From the NCBI RefSeq assembly GCF_009792355.1, contig NZ_CP047045.1, positions 2,878,501 to 2,942,500 of the forward strand: 64,000 bases of DNA, written 5' to 3'. Position numbers and translations under genes: made by a program. The DNA comes from Terricaulis silvestris. Its GTDB lineage: Bacteria > Pseudomonadota > Alphaproteobacteria > Caulobacterales > Aquidulcibacteraceae. The notes beneath the pieces were generated by a model. The model made no database searches and was not told the origin of the DNA. It saw nothing but the letters and a program-made list of their open reading frames with translations. Shown here piece by piece: positions 1-9,050 of this stretch. How positions within the stretch are numbered: position 1 is the stretch's first letter; the number at the start of each line of letters is the position of its first letter.

Positions 1-182
1 AACAAACTGATCTGGAAGTCGGTGATGCCGAGATCGCTGCGAATCGGGTCGACCATCAAAGAGATGACCTGCCGATCTAGGAACGAGACAGTGCATAACA
101 CGAGCAGGATCGCGACGGCCGGCCATCCGGTAAGACCGGCCACGCGCGCCCGGCCATCGCTAACTGTGCTGTCCTGCGCCAT
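1..182 (-). CDS. MFS transporter, N-terminal fragment (runs off left edge)
   Basis: The reverse strand reads an open frame from an ATG at 182-180 to the window edge, about 60 codons. The first 18 or so residues are hydrophilic, followed by a hydrophobic segment (WPAVAILLVLCTVSFLDRQ) and then a loop with DPIRSDLGITDFQ. An N-terminal transmembrane helix ending in an acidic-Arg pair and leading into a short amphipathic stretch is typical of major facilitator permeases of the anion:cation symporter type. Substrate cannot be told. It is divergent from the acyl-CoA ligase at 318, and the 135 bp between them must hold both promoters; I see no clear operator there. Confidence 0.75.
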   Translation of the reverse strand, partial: MAQDSTVSDGRARVAGLTGWPAVAILLVLCTVSFLDRQVISLMVDPIRSDLGITDFQISL

Positions 183-317
183 AGATCGCCGCCTTCGCTT
201 GAGAGCGACGCAAATGCTAGTGCAATCGCGTGTCATACGGGCGCCGACGCTCTTGTCATCGAATAGGCGATTGCCGCGTACGGCCACCACGCGACACTTG
301 ATTTTCGCCCTGGCGGC

Positions 318-1907
318 GTGAACCAATTTCGTATGACCAATTGTCCAACGCCGCACACATGGCTCGCGGACGCACGCTCGCTCTATCACGCATTCGAGAT
401 GGCGGCCGATCGCTTTGGAGAGCGGATCGCGATCATCGACGGCGATGAACGGCTTACTTGGCTTGATCTTCGGCGCGAGAGCTGCCTCGTCGCGCGTGCC
501 CTGATGGGGTCAGGCGTCGCGCGCGGCGATCGCTGCTGCATTTGGGCCGCCAACCAAGCGCGCTGGATCGTGACGGCGCTTGGCTTGCACGCCGTCGGCG
601 CAACGCTTGTCCCAGTCGGCGCGCGGCTCAAGGCGCGCGAAGTCGGCGACATCCTACGCCGCACGCGCGCCAGACTCTTGTTTTGCGATCCGGGGCTTGT
701 CCATGACGAGTCTATCGACGGCGGTGACGACCTCAAGGCGATTGTCGCCTTCGGCGGCGCGGACGACCACACTTTGTCGTGGGCGGAATTCCTGCTCCGC
801 GCCGAAACCGTCACCGAAGCGGATCTCGACGGTCGCATCTTGGCCGACGCGCCGGATGATTTAGCCGACATCCTCTTCACCTCAGGCACGACTGGCGTTC
901 CCAAGGGCGTGCCAATGACTCACGCGCAAAGCCTCATCGCGTGCGCGCAGCAGCAGCTCTGCGTGTCGCGATTCATCGCGGGCGACGTGTTCGCCGTCGC
1001 CTATCCGTTCGCGCACAACGCGGGCTATCGCGCCGGCTGGCAGGCGGGACTGCTGTTCGGCGCCACGGTTATCGCCGTGCGCAACACGAAGGCGATCGAT
1101 TTTCTGCGCCTCATCGACGAGGAGCGCGTCACCATCCTGCCCGCCGTGCCGACAATCCATCAGGCCATGCTGGCGCATCCCGATCGCGCTCAGTTTGATC
1201 TCTCCTCCATCCGGAACGTTTCAACGGGCGCGACCGTCATCCCGGTCGAACTCATTGCCGACATGCGCGTATTCTATGGCGCGGAAGCCGTGTCGACAGG
1301 CTACGGACTGACAGAGGCCGCCGGCTCAGTCAGCCACACCCGCCCGGGCGACAGCGCCGACGTGATCGCGACGACGACAGGTCGCCCGCTCGACAATCTC
1401 GAAGTGAAGCTGGTGGACGCTTCGCACAACGAGGTCCGGCGCGGCGACGCCGGTGAGATCGCGGTGCGTGGGCCTCAGATCATGCGCGGCTATTTCGAGG
1501 ATGCCGAAGCCACACGCGCCGCCTTCACCGAGGACGGTTTCCTGCTCACAGGCGATGTCGGGAAGTTCGACGCCGCAGGCAATCTCAAGATTACCGATCG
1601 CATCAAGGACATGTTCATTGTCGGCGGTTTCAACGTCTATCCGGCAGAGGTCGAAGCGCAGATCCGGCGCATGGACGGTGTGGAAGACGTCGCCGTGATC
1701 GGCGTGGAGGACCATCGCCTCGGCCAGGTCGGCCACGCCTTCATCGTCCGCGCGGCGCGCTCGACGTTGGATGAAGCCGCAATCATCGCCTGGTGCCGCG
1801 GCGCGATGGCGAACTACAAGGCGCCGCGCAGCGTCACCTTTCTTGACGCACTCCCGCGCAACGCAACCGGCAAAGTGTCAAAAGCGGCGCTACGCGTTCC
1901 AGGCTAA
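318..1907 (+). CDS. AMP-binding acyl-CoA ligase, FadD3-like
   Basis: A 529-residue adenylate-forming enzyme that should activate a carboxylic acid to its CoA thioester with ATP. The P-loop FTSGTTGVPKG lies near residue 187, the A5 motif GYGLTEAAG near 322, the TGD motif (LLTGDVG) near 410, the hinge/A8 region DRIKDMFIVGGFNVYPAE near 430 and the A10 lysine motif ATGKVSKAAL at the C-terminus, so it looks fully active. The GGFNVYPAE hinge resembles FadD3, the ligase for steroid ring C/D propanoates, but also other FadD proteins, so the substrate is open. I kept the GTG at 318; an ATG at 333 is the alternative. Its TAA overlaps the stop of the convergent crotonase gene by 4 bp. Confidence 0.9.
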   Translation: MNQFRMTNCPTPHTWLADARSLYHAFEMAADRFGERIAIIDGDERLTWLDLRRESCLVARALMGSGVARGDRCCIWAANQARWIVTALGLHAVGATLVPVGARLKAREVGDILRRTRARLLFCDPGLVHDESIDGGDDLKAIVAFGGADDHTLSWAEFLLRAETVTEADLDGRILADAPDDLADILFTSGTTGVPKGVPMTHAQSLIACAQQQLCVSRFIAGDVFAVAYPFAHNAGYRAGWQAGLLFGATVIAVRNTKAIDFLRLIDEERVTILPAVPTIHQAMLAHPDRAQFDLSSIRNVSTGATVIPVELIADMRVFYGAEAVSTGYGLTEAAGSVSHTRPGDSADVIATTTGRPLDNLEVKLVDASHNEVRRGDAGEIAVRGPQIMRGYFEDAEATRAAFTEDGFLLTGDVGKFDAAGNLKITDRIKDMFIVGGFNVYPAEVEAQIRRMDGVEDVAVIGVEDHRLGQVGHAFIVRAARSTLDEAAIIAWCRGAMANYKAPRSVTFLDALPRNATGKVSKAALRVPG

Positions 1908-2704
1908 CCGCGCCATTTGGGCGGTCGCTGCTCGCGGAAGGCAAGCGCTGCTTCGTCAACGTTGCCAGTCATCGCGCACAACACTTGCGTGCGGTTCTCC
2001 AAGTCGAGCCCACCGGCCAATGTCGGCGTTTCGAGATTGCGCCAGATCACTTGCTTGCTCATGCGGACGCCGAAGGGTGAGAGCGCCGCGATCTGCCGCG
2101 CAAGCTCGATCGCCCGCGTCAACAACGCCTCCTCCCCGGCGATTTCGCTGACGAGCCCGATGTGGTGGGCCTCCTCTGCAGTCATGGTACGTCCGGTAAG
2201 CAACATCTCGAAGGCGCGGCTCGAACCGACCATGCGCGGCAACAACCAGCTCATGCCGGCGTCGCCGGCTGAGGTTCCGACCTTCACATTGGTCGCCGCG
2301 AAACTTGCCGATGGCGACGCGAGGCGAATATCCGCGGCGAGCGCCAACGCAAATCCGCCGCCTAGAGCCGGCCCGTTCACCGCCGCGATTGTCGGCTGAG
2401 GGAGGCGCGACCAGCCGGTGATCATGGCCGCGAAGGCTTCCTGGGAGCGCATGCCGTTGATCACCGGCCCGGCGCCGTCATGGTCCAAGGTCGTGGCGCT
2501 TTCTTTCAGATCGTAGCCCGAGCAAAAGCCGCGCCCGGCGCCAGCAATCACGATCACACGCGCGTTGTCCGCCTTCGGCAGGCGATCCATCGCCTCGTCC
2601 AACGCCGCTATCAGATCGGGGCTCAGCGCATTTAGCCGTTCCGGCCGATTGAGGCGCAACACGATCACGCCCCCGCCCTCGTCGCGCCATTCCAACACGC
2701 TCAT
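1904..2704 (-). CDS. crotonase-fold enzyme (enoyl-CoA hydratase/isomerase family)
   Basis: A 266-residue member of the enoyl-CoA hydratase/isomerase superfamily. The oxyanion-hole elements are present: FCSGYDLKES near residue 63 and GPALGGGFALA near 108. The two glutamates of classical hydratases are not: the GGGCE position reads GGGFA and the QPE position reads ATN. So it binds acyl-CoA but probably does something other than textbook hydration, such as isomerisation or C-C cleavage. Start: the ATG at 2704 gives the normal family N-terminus (MSVLEW); the frame continues upstream but adds non-conserved residues. Stop overlaps that of the convergent ligase by 4 bp. Confidence 0.85.
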   Translation of the reverse strand: MSVLEWRDEGGGVIVLRLNRPERLNALSPDLIAALDEAMDRLPKADNARVIVIAGAGRGFCSGYDLKESATTLDHDGAGPVINGMRSQEAFAAMITGWSRLPQPTIAAVNGPALGGGFALALAADIRLASPSASFAATNVKVGTSAGDAGMSWLLPRMVGSSRAFEMLLTGRTMTAEEAHHIGLVSEIAGEEALLTRAIELARQIAALSPFGVRMSKQVIWRNLETPTLAGGLDLENRTQVLCAMTGNVDEAALAFREQRPPKWRG

Positions 2705-3017
2705 GGCTACACTCCACGCCTCCACGCGGGGCAAGCTTGCGCTGAAAGGAGACCGCTCCGTCAACTGGACGGCGGGTCATTTCGCCCTGCCGATATCGCG
2801 CGGGAAGGCTGTGACGATTGGCTGGTTGTTCATTTGCAGGTTCATCGGCGCTGCTCCATCCCCGCGGCTGAGCAGACGAAATTCGTGCGTCGTTCAGAAG
2901 CCCGACGACGGACCGCTAGACCTGTGAGGGATATGGGCAATCGTGGACGCGATGCCTGCGCGGGAAGGCAGCGGCTCGGGTTTGACGTGGCTTGGACCGT
3001 CGTCATGGTGATTGGCA
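2705..3017. other. intergenic divergent region
   Basis: About 313 bp between the crotonase and Old Yellow Enzyme genes, which diverge from it. No convincing gene, tRNA or repeat. A short perfect inverted repeat, ACGAA-A-TTCGT at 2876-2886, could be a regulator site, but such an 11-bp element is weak evidence. Promoters for both neighbours are expected here; no sigma-70 pair stands out. Confidence 0.4.
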
Positions 3018-4187
3018 ATGTTGACCTCCGCCACAGCCGCCCAAGCGAATGAGAGCCCGCTCTTCGGCGCATTTGACGCTGGCCATCTGCGGCTCTCCAA
3101 CCGCGTCGTCATGGCGCCGATGTCGCGCTACCTTTGTCCCGATGAGGCGCCGCACGACGCCGTCGTTGAATACTACCGCCGCCGCGCGGCTGCAGGCGTT
3201 GGCCTGCTGATTAGCGAGGCGACCTACATTCCGCACGCGTCGGCGCATTCCTACGAGAACGTCCCACTCTTCTATACCGGTGCGTCACTCGCGGGATGGA
3301 AGCGCGTCATCGACGCCGTCCACGGCGAAGGCGGGCGCATGTTTCCCCAACTCTGGCACACTGGAAGCTTTCGCCAGATTGGCATGAAACCCGATCCCAG
3401 CGTTCCGGGCTTTGATGCGTCCGAAAATCTCAACGCCTTCGAGCATACGACCCATCAAACCAAGGCCATGACAGAAAGCGACATCGCCGATGTCATCGCG
3501 GCGTACGCAACCGCGGCGCGCTCCGCCCAGCAGATCGGCTTCGACGGTGTCGAACTGCACGGCGCGCATGGCTATCTGATCGACAGTTTCTTTTGGTCGG
3601 AGACCAACCGGCGCACCGACAATTGGGGCGGGGACATTGCGCAACGCACACGGTTCGGCGTGGAGGTCGTGAAGGCGATCCGGCAAGCCGTGGGGGCGAA
3701 CTTCCCCGTGTCGTTTCGCTGGTCGCAATTCAAGCAGCAGAACTATCGCGCCAAACTGGCCAATTCTCCAGAGGAGCTGGAGAGATTCCTGCATCCGCTG
3801 GTGGACGCCGGCGTCAGTATTTTTCACGCTTCGACGCGCCGTTATTGGGAGGCGGGATTCAAGGACCTATCGCCGCTCACACTCGCGGGCTGGACCAAGA
3901 AGATCACAGGAAAGCCCACCATTGCGGTGGGCAGCGTCGGCCTGGGCGGTGTTGCATCGACAGCCAAGACGTCTCCAACCCACGTCGACAGCACGACCAT
4001 AAATTTTGCCGACGCGCCCCTGGACGGTGTCGAAAAGGTCGAAGAGCTGCTTGAGGGAGGAGAGTTCGACCTCATCGCTGTTGGCCGCGCCCTGCTCGCC
4101 GATCCGGAATGGGCGCTGAAGGTGAAGGAAGGACGGCTCGCCGAGCGACGACCCTTTGCCAAGGAACTCCTGCGCACGCTGGAATAG
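3018..4187 (+). CDS. NADH:flavin oxidoreductase, Old Yellow Enzyme family
   Basis: A 389-residue FMN-dependent TIM-barrel reductase that would reduce an activated C=C bond, for example in an alpha,beta-unsaturated ketone or acyl group. Family marks: NRVVMAPMSRY near residue 28, QLWHTG near 112, GFDGVELHGAHGYLID near 174 with the HGAHG pair that binds the substrate carbonyl, SETNRRTDNWGG near 194, and the C-terminal FDLIAVGRALLADPEWA phosphate-binding region. The stretch after AVGSVGL (about 310-345) is longer than usual for the family. I chose the ATG at 3018; a TTG two codons earlier is possible. First of three same-strand redox genes followed by a MarR regulator. Confidence 0.9.
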   Translation: MLTSATAAQANESPLFGAFDAGHLRLSNRVVMAPMSRYLCPDEAPHDAVVEYYRRRAAAGVGLLISEATYIPHASAHSYENVPLFYTGASLAGWKRVIDAVHGEGGRMFPQLWHTGSFRQIGMKPDPSVPGFDASENLNAFEHTTHQTKAMTESDIADVIAAYATAARSAQQIGFDGVELHGAHGYLIDSFFWSETNRRTDNWGGDIAQRTRFGVEVVKAIRQAVGANFPVSFRWSQFKQQNYRAKLANSPEELERFLHPLVDAGVSIFHASTRRYWEAGFKDLSPLTLAGWTKKITGKPTIAVGSVGLGGVASTAKTSPTHVDSTTINFADAPLDGVEKVEELLEGGEFDLIAVGRALLADPEWALKVKEGRLAERRPFAKELLRTLE

Positions 4188-4338
4188 CCTGTGTCAACAG
4201 ATCAGTTCGCACATGCGATCATTGGGCGACCGCCGCTGGAGCGCGGGACGGCGGCTGCGGATAAAGATGTTCGTTATTCGGAAAGGCGCGCGCGTCCAAT
4301 GGACGACGTCAAGCATGTGCTGATCGGAGCGCGCCCAG

Positions 4339-5967
4339 ATGCGTGAACTGGGCGGTTTCGACTATATCATCGTCGGCGCCGGCTCTGCGGGCTGCGTGTT
4401 GGCGAACCGCCTGAGCGCCTCTGGCGGTCACAAGGTGTTGCTACTCGAAGCCGGCGGACGCGACACCAATCCGTGGATTCACGTCCCGCTTGGCTACGGC
4501 AAGCTCTTCCGCGACAAGTCAGTAAACTGGCTGTTCGAGACTGAGCCACAGGCGGAGCTCAACCAGCGGCGCATCAGCCAACCGCGTGGGAAAGTGCTCG
4601 GCGGCTCGAGTTCGATCAATGGCCTCGTCTACATGCGCGGCCAGCGCGAAGACTATGATCAGTGGCGCCAGATGGGCGCGGTCGGGTGGTCGTTCGACGA
4701 TGTGTTGCCCTACTTCCAGAAGGCGGAACGGCAAAGCCGAGGCGGCGATGATTATCACGGCGTGGATGGACCGCTGCCGGTTTCAGATCAATCCGAGCCA
4801 CACCCGCTGTGCGACGCCTTCATCACCGCCTGCGAACAGGCAGGCCATCCTCGCAACGACGACTTCAATGGCGCCGTACAAGAAGGCGCAGGCTATTACC
4901 AAACCACGTCGCACCGCGGCGTGCGCGTCAGCGCCGCGGTCGCTTATCTTAATCCCGCTCGCGGTCGCCCAAACCTCACGATCGTCACGAACGCGCATGC
5001 GTCGCGTATTCTGTTCGAGAGGCGCAGAGCAACGGGTGTTGAATGGCGGCGCGGCGATGAAACGTGGCGGGCGCAAGCGGATGGCGAAGTGATCTTGAGC
5101 GCTGGCGCGATCGGATCGCCGCACCTGATGCAGATTTCAGGCATTGGGCCGGCGGCGTTGTTGAAGTCACGCGGCGTTGCGCCGCTCCACGACGTTGTTG
5201 GCGTCGGTGAGAACCTGCAAGATCACCTGCAAGTGCGGATGGTGTTCGAGTGCACGCGTCCGATCACATTCAACGACGATCTCGCCAGCCCGTGGCGCAC
5301 AATGCTGGTTGGGCTCCGCTACGTGATGCAGCGACGCGGCCCGCTGACGGTGAGCGCCGGCTACGCGGGCGGCTTTTTCCGCACCGATTCCGCGCTCGCT
5401 TCGCCTGACATCCAAGTGCATTTCATCAATTTCAGCACGTCCAAAATGGGCGACGCACTGCATCGTTTCTCGGGCTTCACAGCATCGTCTTGCCAGCTGC
5501 GCCCGGAGAGCCGCGGTTACGTCCGGCTTAAGAGCGCCGATCCCTTCGATGCGCCGGCAATCAATCCGAACTATCTCGGCACGGACGGAGATCGCCGGTC
5601 GACGGTTGCTGGCATTAAACTCTTGCGCCGAATCATGCGCGGGCCTGCGCTGGAACCGTTTGTGAAACTTGAACGGGAACCGGGGCCGGATGTCGAGAGC
5701 GATGCAGAAATCCTGGCGTATTGTCGCCAAGCGGGGTCCTCACTCTATCACCCCACGTGCACGGCGCGCATGGGCGAAGATCCCGGCGCCGTGGTTGATT
5801 CACGACTGCGCGTTCGCGGACTGGACAAACTTCGCGTCGTGGACGGTTCGATCATGCCTTTCGTTATTTCCGGCAACACCCACGCCGCGATTGTCATGAT
5901 CGGCGAAAAGGCGGCGGACATGATCCTGGCGGACGCGACGCGCGCAAATACCGCGCACGCGGCCTGA
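4339..5967 (+). CDS. GMC family FAD-dependent alcohol oxidoreductase
   Basis: A 542-residue glucose-methanol-choline oxidoreductase, probably an alcohol dehydrogenase using FAD. The Rossmann FAD motif DYIIVGAGSAGCVLANRL is at residues 7-24, GMC signature 1 around GGSSSINGLVYMRG near 91, signature 2 around GAIGSPHLMQISGIGP near 256, and the C-terminal active-site region ISGNTHAAIVMIGEKAADMI near 515 carries the catalytic His. Length matches choline dehydrogenase and alkane-diol/terpene-alcohol dehydrogenases such as AlkJ. No signal peptide or Tat motif, so it acts in the cytoplasm or at the inner face of the membrane. It ends 13 bp before the aldehyde dehydrogenase, which suggests an alcohol-to-aldehyde-to-acid pair. 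Confidence 0.92.
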   Translation: MRELGGFDYIIVGAGSAGCVLANRLSASGGHKVLLLEAGGRDTNPWIHVPLGYGKLFRDKSVNWLFETEPQAELNQRRISQPRGKVLGGSSSINGLVYMRGQREDYDQWRQMGAVGWSFDDVLPYFQKAERQSRGGDDYHGVDGPLPVSDQSEPHPLCDAFITACEQAGHPRNDDFNGAVQEGAGYYQTTSHRGVRVSAAVAYLNPARGRPNLTIVTNAHASRILFERRRATGVEWRRGDETWRAQADGEVILSAGAIGSPHLMQISGIGPAALLKSRGVAPLHDVVGVGENLQDHLQVRMVFECTRPITFNDDLASPWRTMLVGLRYVMQRRGPLTVSAGYAGGFFRTDSALASPDIQVHFINFSTSKMGDALHRFSGFTASSCQLRPESRGYVRLKSADPFDAPAINPNYLGTDGDRRSTVAGIKLLRRIMRGPALEPFVKLEREPGPDVESDAEILAYCRQAGSSLYHPTCTARMGEDPGAVVDSRLRVRGLDKLRVVDGSIMPFVISGNTHAAIVMIGEKAADMILADATRANTAHAA

Positions 5968-5980
5968 GAATGGAATGCAC

Positions 5981-7411
5981 ATGACCTATCCCGAACTCGC
6001 CCTTCTGATTGACGGCGCCTTCATCACCGGCGCGGGCCGCAAGAGCGAGCCCGTTTTTAACCCCGCCACGGGCCGGGTATTAGCGCAGCTGCCGCACGCA
6101 AGCGCGAGCGATCTCGAAGCGGCCCTGGAAGCAGCACAGCGGGGCTTTGCTATCTGGCGCGCCGTCTCAGCTGCCGAGCGCGGCAAGATCATCAAGCGCG
6201 CGGCCGATCTCATCCGCGAACGGATCGATACAATCGCGGTCGCCATGACGCTCGAGCAAGGAAAACCCTTGGCGGAATCGCGTGGCGAAGCGGCGTACGC
6301 AGCGGACGTGATCGAGTGGTATGCTGAAGAAGGCCGCCGCGCGTACGGCCGCATCGTGCCCAGCCGCGTACCCGGCGTGCGGTTGATGGTCGAACAAGAA
6401 CCTGTCGGCGTTGCCGTCGCCTTCACGCCGTGGAATTTCCCAGCGCTCACGCCCGCCCGCAAGATAGGCGGCGCCTTGGCCGCTGGCTGTGCGCTGGTGC
6501 TAAAGCCGGCTGAGGAAACACCCGCCACCGCTATCGAACTCGCACGCGCTTTCGTCGATGCTGGTTTGCCAAAGGGTGTCCTCAACATCGTCTTCGGCGC
6601 GCCAGCTGAGGTGTCGCAGCACCTGATTGCTTCGCCGATCTCCCGCAAGGTCTCCTTCACGGGCTCGGTGCCGATCGGCCGACACCTGATGCAACTCTCC
6701 GCCACGCACATGAAACGAACAACGATGGAGCTCGGCGGCCACGCACCGGTCGTGATCTTCGACGACGTCGATCTGGAAAAGACCGCGGCCGCCTGCGTTA
6801 CGGCAAAGTACCGCAATGCCGGGCAAGTCTGCATCGCGCCCACGCGCTTTTACGTGCAGGAGAAAATCTACGAGCGTTTTGCTGACCGTTTCGCCGCAGG
6901 CGCGCGTTCGCTCGTGTTGGGAGACGGAATGGACCCGACCACTCAGATGGGGCCGATGGCGAATGCGCGACGCGTCGAAGCCATGGAAACCATGGTGGCC
7001 GACGCTCGCGACCAGGGCGCCACAATCACCGCTGGCGGGGCGCGACGCGGCAATCATGGCCTCTTCTTCGAGCCGACCGTCATCGCCAACGCGCCCGACG
7101 AAGCGCTGGTAATGCGTGAGGAGCCATTTGGCCCGATTGCGCCGATCGCGTCCTTTCGGGATTTCGATGACGTGATCGCACGGGCCAATGGCGTGCCGTA
7201 CGGCTTGGCCGCTTATGCGTTCACGACCTCAAACCAACGCGCGCTGGACGTCGGCCGCGCGCTCAAAGCGGGCATGGTCGGCGTGAACAGCTTTGCGGTC
7301 TCGCATCCCGAAACGCCATTTGGCGGCGTGAAAGAGAGCGGCCACGGACAGGAAGGCGGCGTGGAAGGGCTGCAGGCCTATTTCGACGTGAAGCTGCTCA
7401 GCCACGGATAA
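5981..7411 (+). CDS. NAD(P)-dependent aldehyde dehydrogenase
   Basis: A 476-residue aldehyde dehydrogenase close in style to succinate-semialdehyde dehydrogenases. Seen: the FTPWNFP motif near residue 149, the general-base glutamate in MELGGHAP (about residue 250), the catalytic cysteine in AGQVCIAPTR (about 284), and EEPFGP near 378. It would oxidise an aldehyde, most simply the product of the GMC enzyme just upstream, to the acid needed by the CoA ligases. ATGs exist at 5975 and 5981; the GGA at 5972-5974 is better spaced for 5981. Followed by a hairpin that probably ends the transcript. Confidence 0.92.
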   Translation: MTYPELALLIDGAFITGAGRKSEPVFNPATGRVLAQLPHASASDLEAALEAAQRGFAIWRAVSAAERGKIIKRAADLIRERIDTIAVAMTLEQGKPLAESRGEAAYAADVIEWYAEEGRRAYGRIVPSRVPGVRLMVEQEPVGVAVAFTPWNFPALTPARKIGGALAAGCALVLKPAEETPATAIELARAFVDAGLPKGVLNIVFGAPAEVSQHLIASPISRKVSFTGSVPIGRHLMQLSATHMKRTTMELGGHAPVVIFDDVDLEKTAAACVTAKYRNAGQVCIAPTRFYVQEKIYERFADRFAAGARSLVLGDGMDPTTQMGPMANARRVEAMETMVADARDQGATITAGGARRGNHGLFFEPTVIANAPDEALVMREEPFGPIAPIASFRDFDDVIARANGVPYGLAAYAFTTSNQRALDVGRALKAGMVGVNSFAVSHPETPFGGVKESGHGQEGGVEGLQAYFDVKLLSHG

Positions 7412-7417
7412 CAAAAC

Positions 7418-7441
7418 AGCGGGCCCGTTTCCGGACCCGCT
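7418..7441 (+). terminator. hairpin after aldehyde dehydrogenase
   Basis: A 10-bp inverted repeat with one mismatch around a TTTC loop, 7 bp after the aldehyde dehydrogenase stop. No U-tract follows, so termination is likely but not certain. Confidence 0.5.
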
Positions 7442-7444
7442 GAA

Positions 7445-7460
7445 GTCGATATGTCGATAT
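7445..7460. repeat. tandem 8-bp repeat GTCGATAT x2
   Basis: Two perfect adjacent copies of GTCGATAT, at 7445-7452 and 7453-7460, about 180 bp before the MarR gene, followed by TAGGAGGAA, which looks like a ribosome-binding site with no good start codon behind it. The repeat may be a regulator site, but a chance tandem is possible. Confidence 0.3.
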
Positions 7461-7637
7461 TAGGAGGAACGCTGTCGCGCTACGGATTGTTCGTGCCGCG
7501 AGCCTACGTGTCGCGTCAATCGATCCTGACGGAGCCCGCTGATCCATCACGAGCGCGATGAGGCGACAGCTTCTTGGGCAAGCCGCGCCCAGCGTACTGG
7601 CTAGCGAGCACGGCGAGCAGGCTGATACAGTGAACAC

Positions 7638-8129
7638 ATGCCCGTTTCCGCCGACCCAGATCCTCTCTGGCCGCCGACCGATCCGCTGACCGCCTCGATC
7701 CAAGCGCGCCTCTTCGCACTTTCGCGCTTGATCGACGCCGAGATCAGCCGCATCGCATCGGAAAACGGCTTGAACCCCGGTGAACTCGTCATTCTCGGCG
7801 CGCTGAAACGCATGGGTCCGCCACATCAGAGCACGGCAAGCGATTTGTTGCGCCTGCATTGGGTCTCAATGCCGGGGCTGATGAAGCAATTGGCGCGTCT
7901 TGAGGAACAGGCTCTGGTTCAGCGTGAGACTGATCCGGAGGATCGCCGGCGGACGCTCGTTCGCCTAACACGCAAGGCGCACGGCCTGTTCTCAAGGCTT
8001 GAACGCCGCCCTCAGGACCGCCTGTTCACCGCCATATCGAGCCTTCCCTTGGAGACCCGTCGGCGCATCCACGGCGCATTGGGCGAGCTCATGGACATCG
8101 CGCGGCCAGAGCTCAGAAAAGACGACTGA
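7638..8129 (+). CDS. MarR family transcriptional regulator
   Basis: A 163-residue winged-helix protein. The helix-turn-helix core spans about residues 48-90 (NPGELVILGALKRMGP, then STASDLLRLHWVSMPGLMKQLARLEEQALV) followed by the wing DPEDRRRTLVRLTRKA, the standard MarR arrangement. MarR proteins are dimeric repressors, often released by phenolic or acyl-CoA ligands. Its place after the OYE-GMC-aldehyde dehydrogenase genes and before the sulfation operon makes either a target. It lacks an obvious strong ribosome-binding site. Confidence 0.88.
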   Translation: MPVSADPDPLWPPTDPLTASIQARLFALSRLIDAEISRIASENGLNPGELVILGALKRMGPPHQSTASDLLRLHWVSMPGLMKQLARLEEQALVQRETDPEDRRRTLVRLTRKAHGLFSRLERRPQDRLFTAISSLPLETRRRIHGALGELMDIARPELRKDD

Positions 8130-8238
8130 AATTCCCCCAAATCGCCCACACGATCAGCGCCGCGAAACACGCCCAGGCAATTGACCTACTAGGCCTCCCG
8201 AGATTTACTTAACTCGGACACTATTTTGCGGTGCTGCG

Positions 8239-9033
8239 ATGCTGGACAAGCTTGTCGATATCGCGCTGGAAGCCGGCGCCGCGATCATGAGAATCTATGC
8301 CTCCGAGACGGTCGCGGCGCGCAGCAAGGACGATGGCTCGCCCGTCACCGAGGCCGACGCGACTGCTGAAGCCATCATCCTGGCGCGGCTCCATGAGCTC
8401 AATCCCGAAACGCCCATCATCGCCGAAGAAGAAGCGTCCGCCGGGCGTGCGCCCATCGCTGCAGCGCGATTCTTTCTGGTTGATCCGCTCGACGGCACCA
8501 AGGAATTCCTCAGTCGCAACGGAGATTTCACCGTCAACATCGCGCTGATTGAGAACAATCGGCCAGTGTGCGGGGTCGTCTATGCTCCAGCGCACGGTGT
8601 GATCTATGCCGGCGCCGAAGGCGACGGCGCACGCAAGGCGATCGTGGCAGAAGGCGCCGCACTCGACTGGCGACCCATCGAAGCACGCAATCCGCCGCAG
8701 GCCGGGCTGGCTGTTGTCGCCAGCCGCTCGCACATGTCCGAGGAGACGCACGCTTTCGTTGGGCGCTTCTCCGTTGCGAATCTTGTTCCTGCCGGATCAT
8801 CTCTGAAGTTCTGCCGCGTAGCTTCGGGCGAAGCCGACCTTTACCCACGTCTGGGCCGCACCATGGAGTGGGACACCGCCGCTGGCGATGCCGTCCTGCG
8901 CGCGGCGGGCGGACAGGTTTGCACCATGGACGGGCAGCTGCTTCGCTACGGCAAACGGCTGCAAGCCTCGGATGTGGACTATGCCAATCCGTGGTTCGTA
9001 GCGGCCGGCCGCTTCAATCCGTTTCAGGCCTGA
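8239..9033 (+). CDS. cysQ: 3'(2'),5'-bisphosphate nucleotidase CysQ
   Basis: A 264-residue inositol-monophosphatase-fold enzyme that removes the 3'-phosphate from PAP, the by-product left when PAPS donates its sulfuryl group. Metal-site motifs: EADATAE near residue 38, AEEEAS near 64, and [10 protein letters not shown] near 83, the DPLDGTKEF form being characteristic of CysQ; a second metal ligand region lies at [10 protein letters not shown] near 212. First gene of a compact operon with cysD (17 bp gap), cysNC (overlap), a sulfotransferase (21 bp) and a DUF1254 gene (overlap), which fits PAP clearance during sulfation. Confidence 0.93.
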   Translation: MLDKLVDIALEAGAAIMRIYASETVAARSKDDGSPVTEADATAEAIILARLHELNPETPIIAEEEASAGRAPIAAARFFLVDPLDGTKEFLSRNGDFTVNIALIENNRPVCGVVYAPAHGVIYAGAEGDGARKAIVAEGAALDWRPIEARNPPQAGLAVVASRSHMSEETHAFVGRFSVANLVPAGSSLKFCRVASGEADLYPRLGRTMEWDTAAGDAVLRAAGGQVCTMDGQLLRYGKRLQASDVDYANPWFVAAGRFNPFQA

Positions 9034-9050
9034 GGCGCTGGAGGATGAGC

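Noticed and set aside
7462-7559. AGGAGGAA followed by a short open stretch, possible small gene before MarR
   Set aside because: No ATG, GTG or TTG at a usable distance; the nearest starts give fewer than 30 codons without any recognisable feature.
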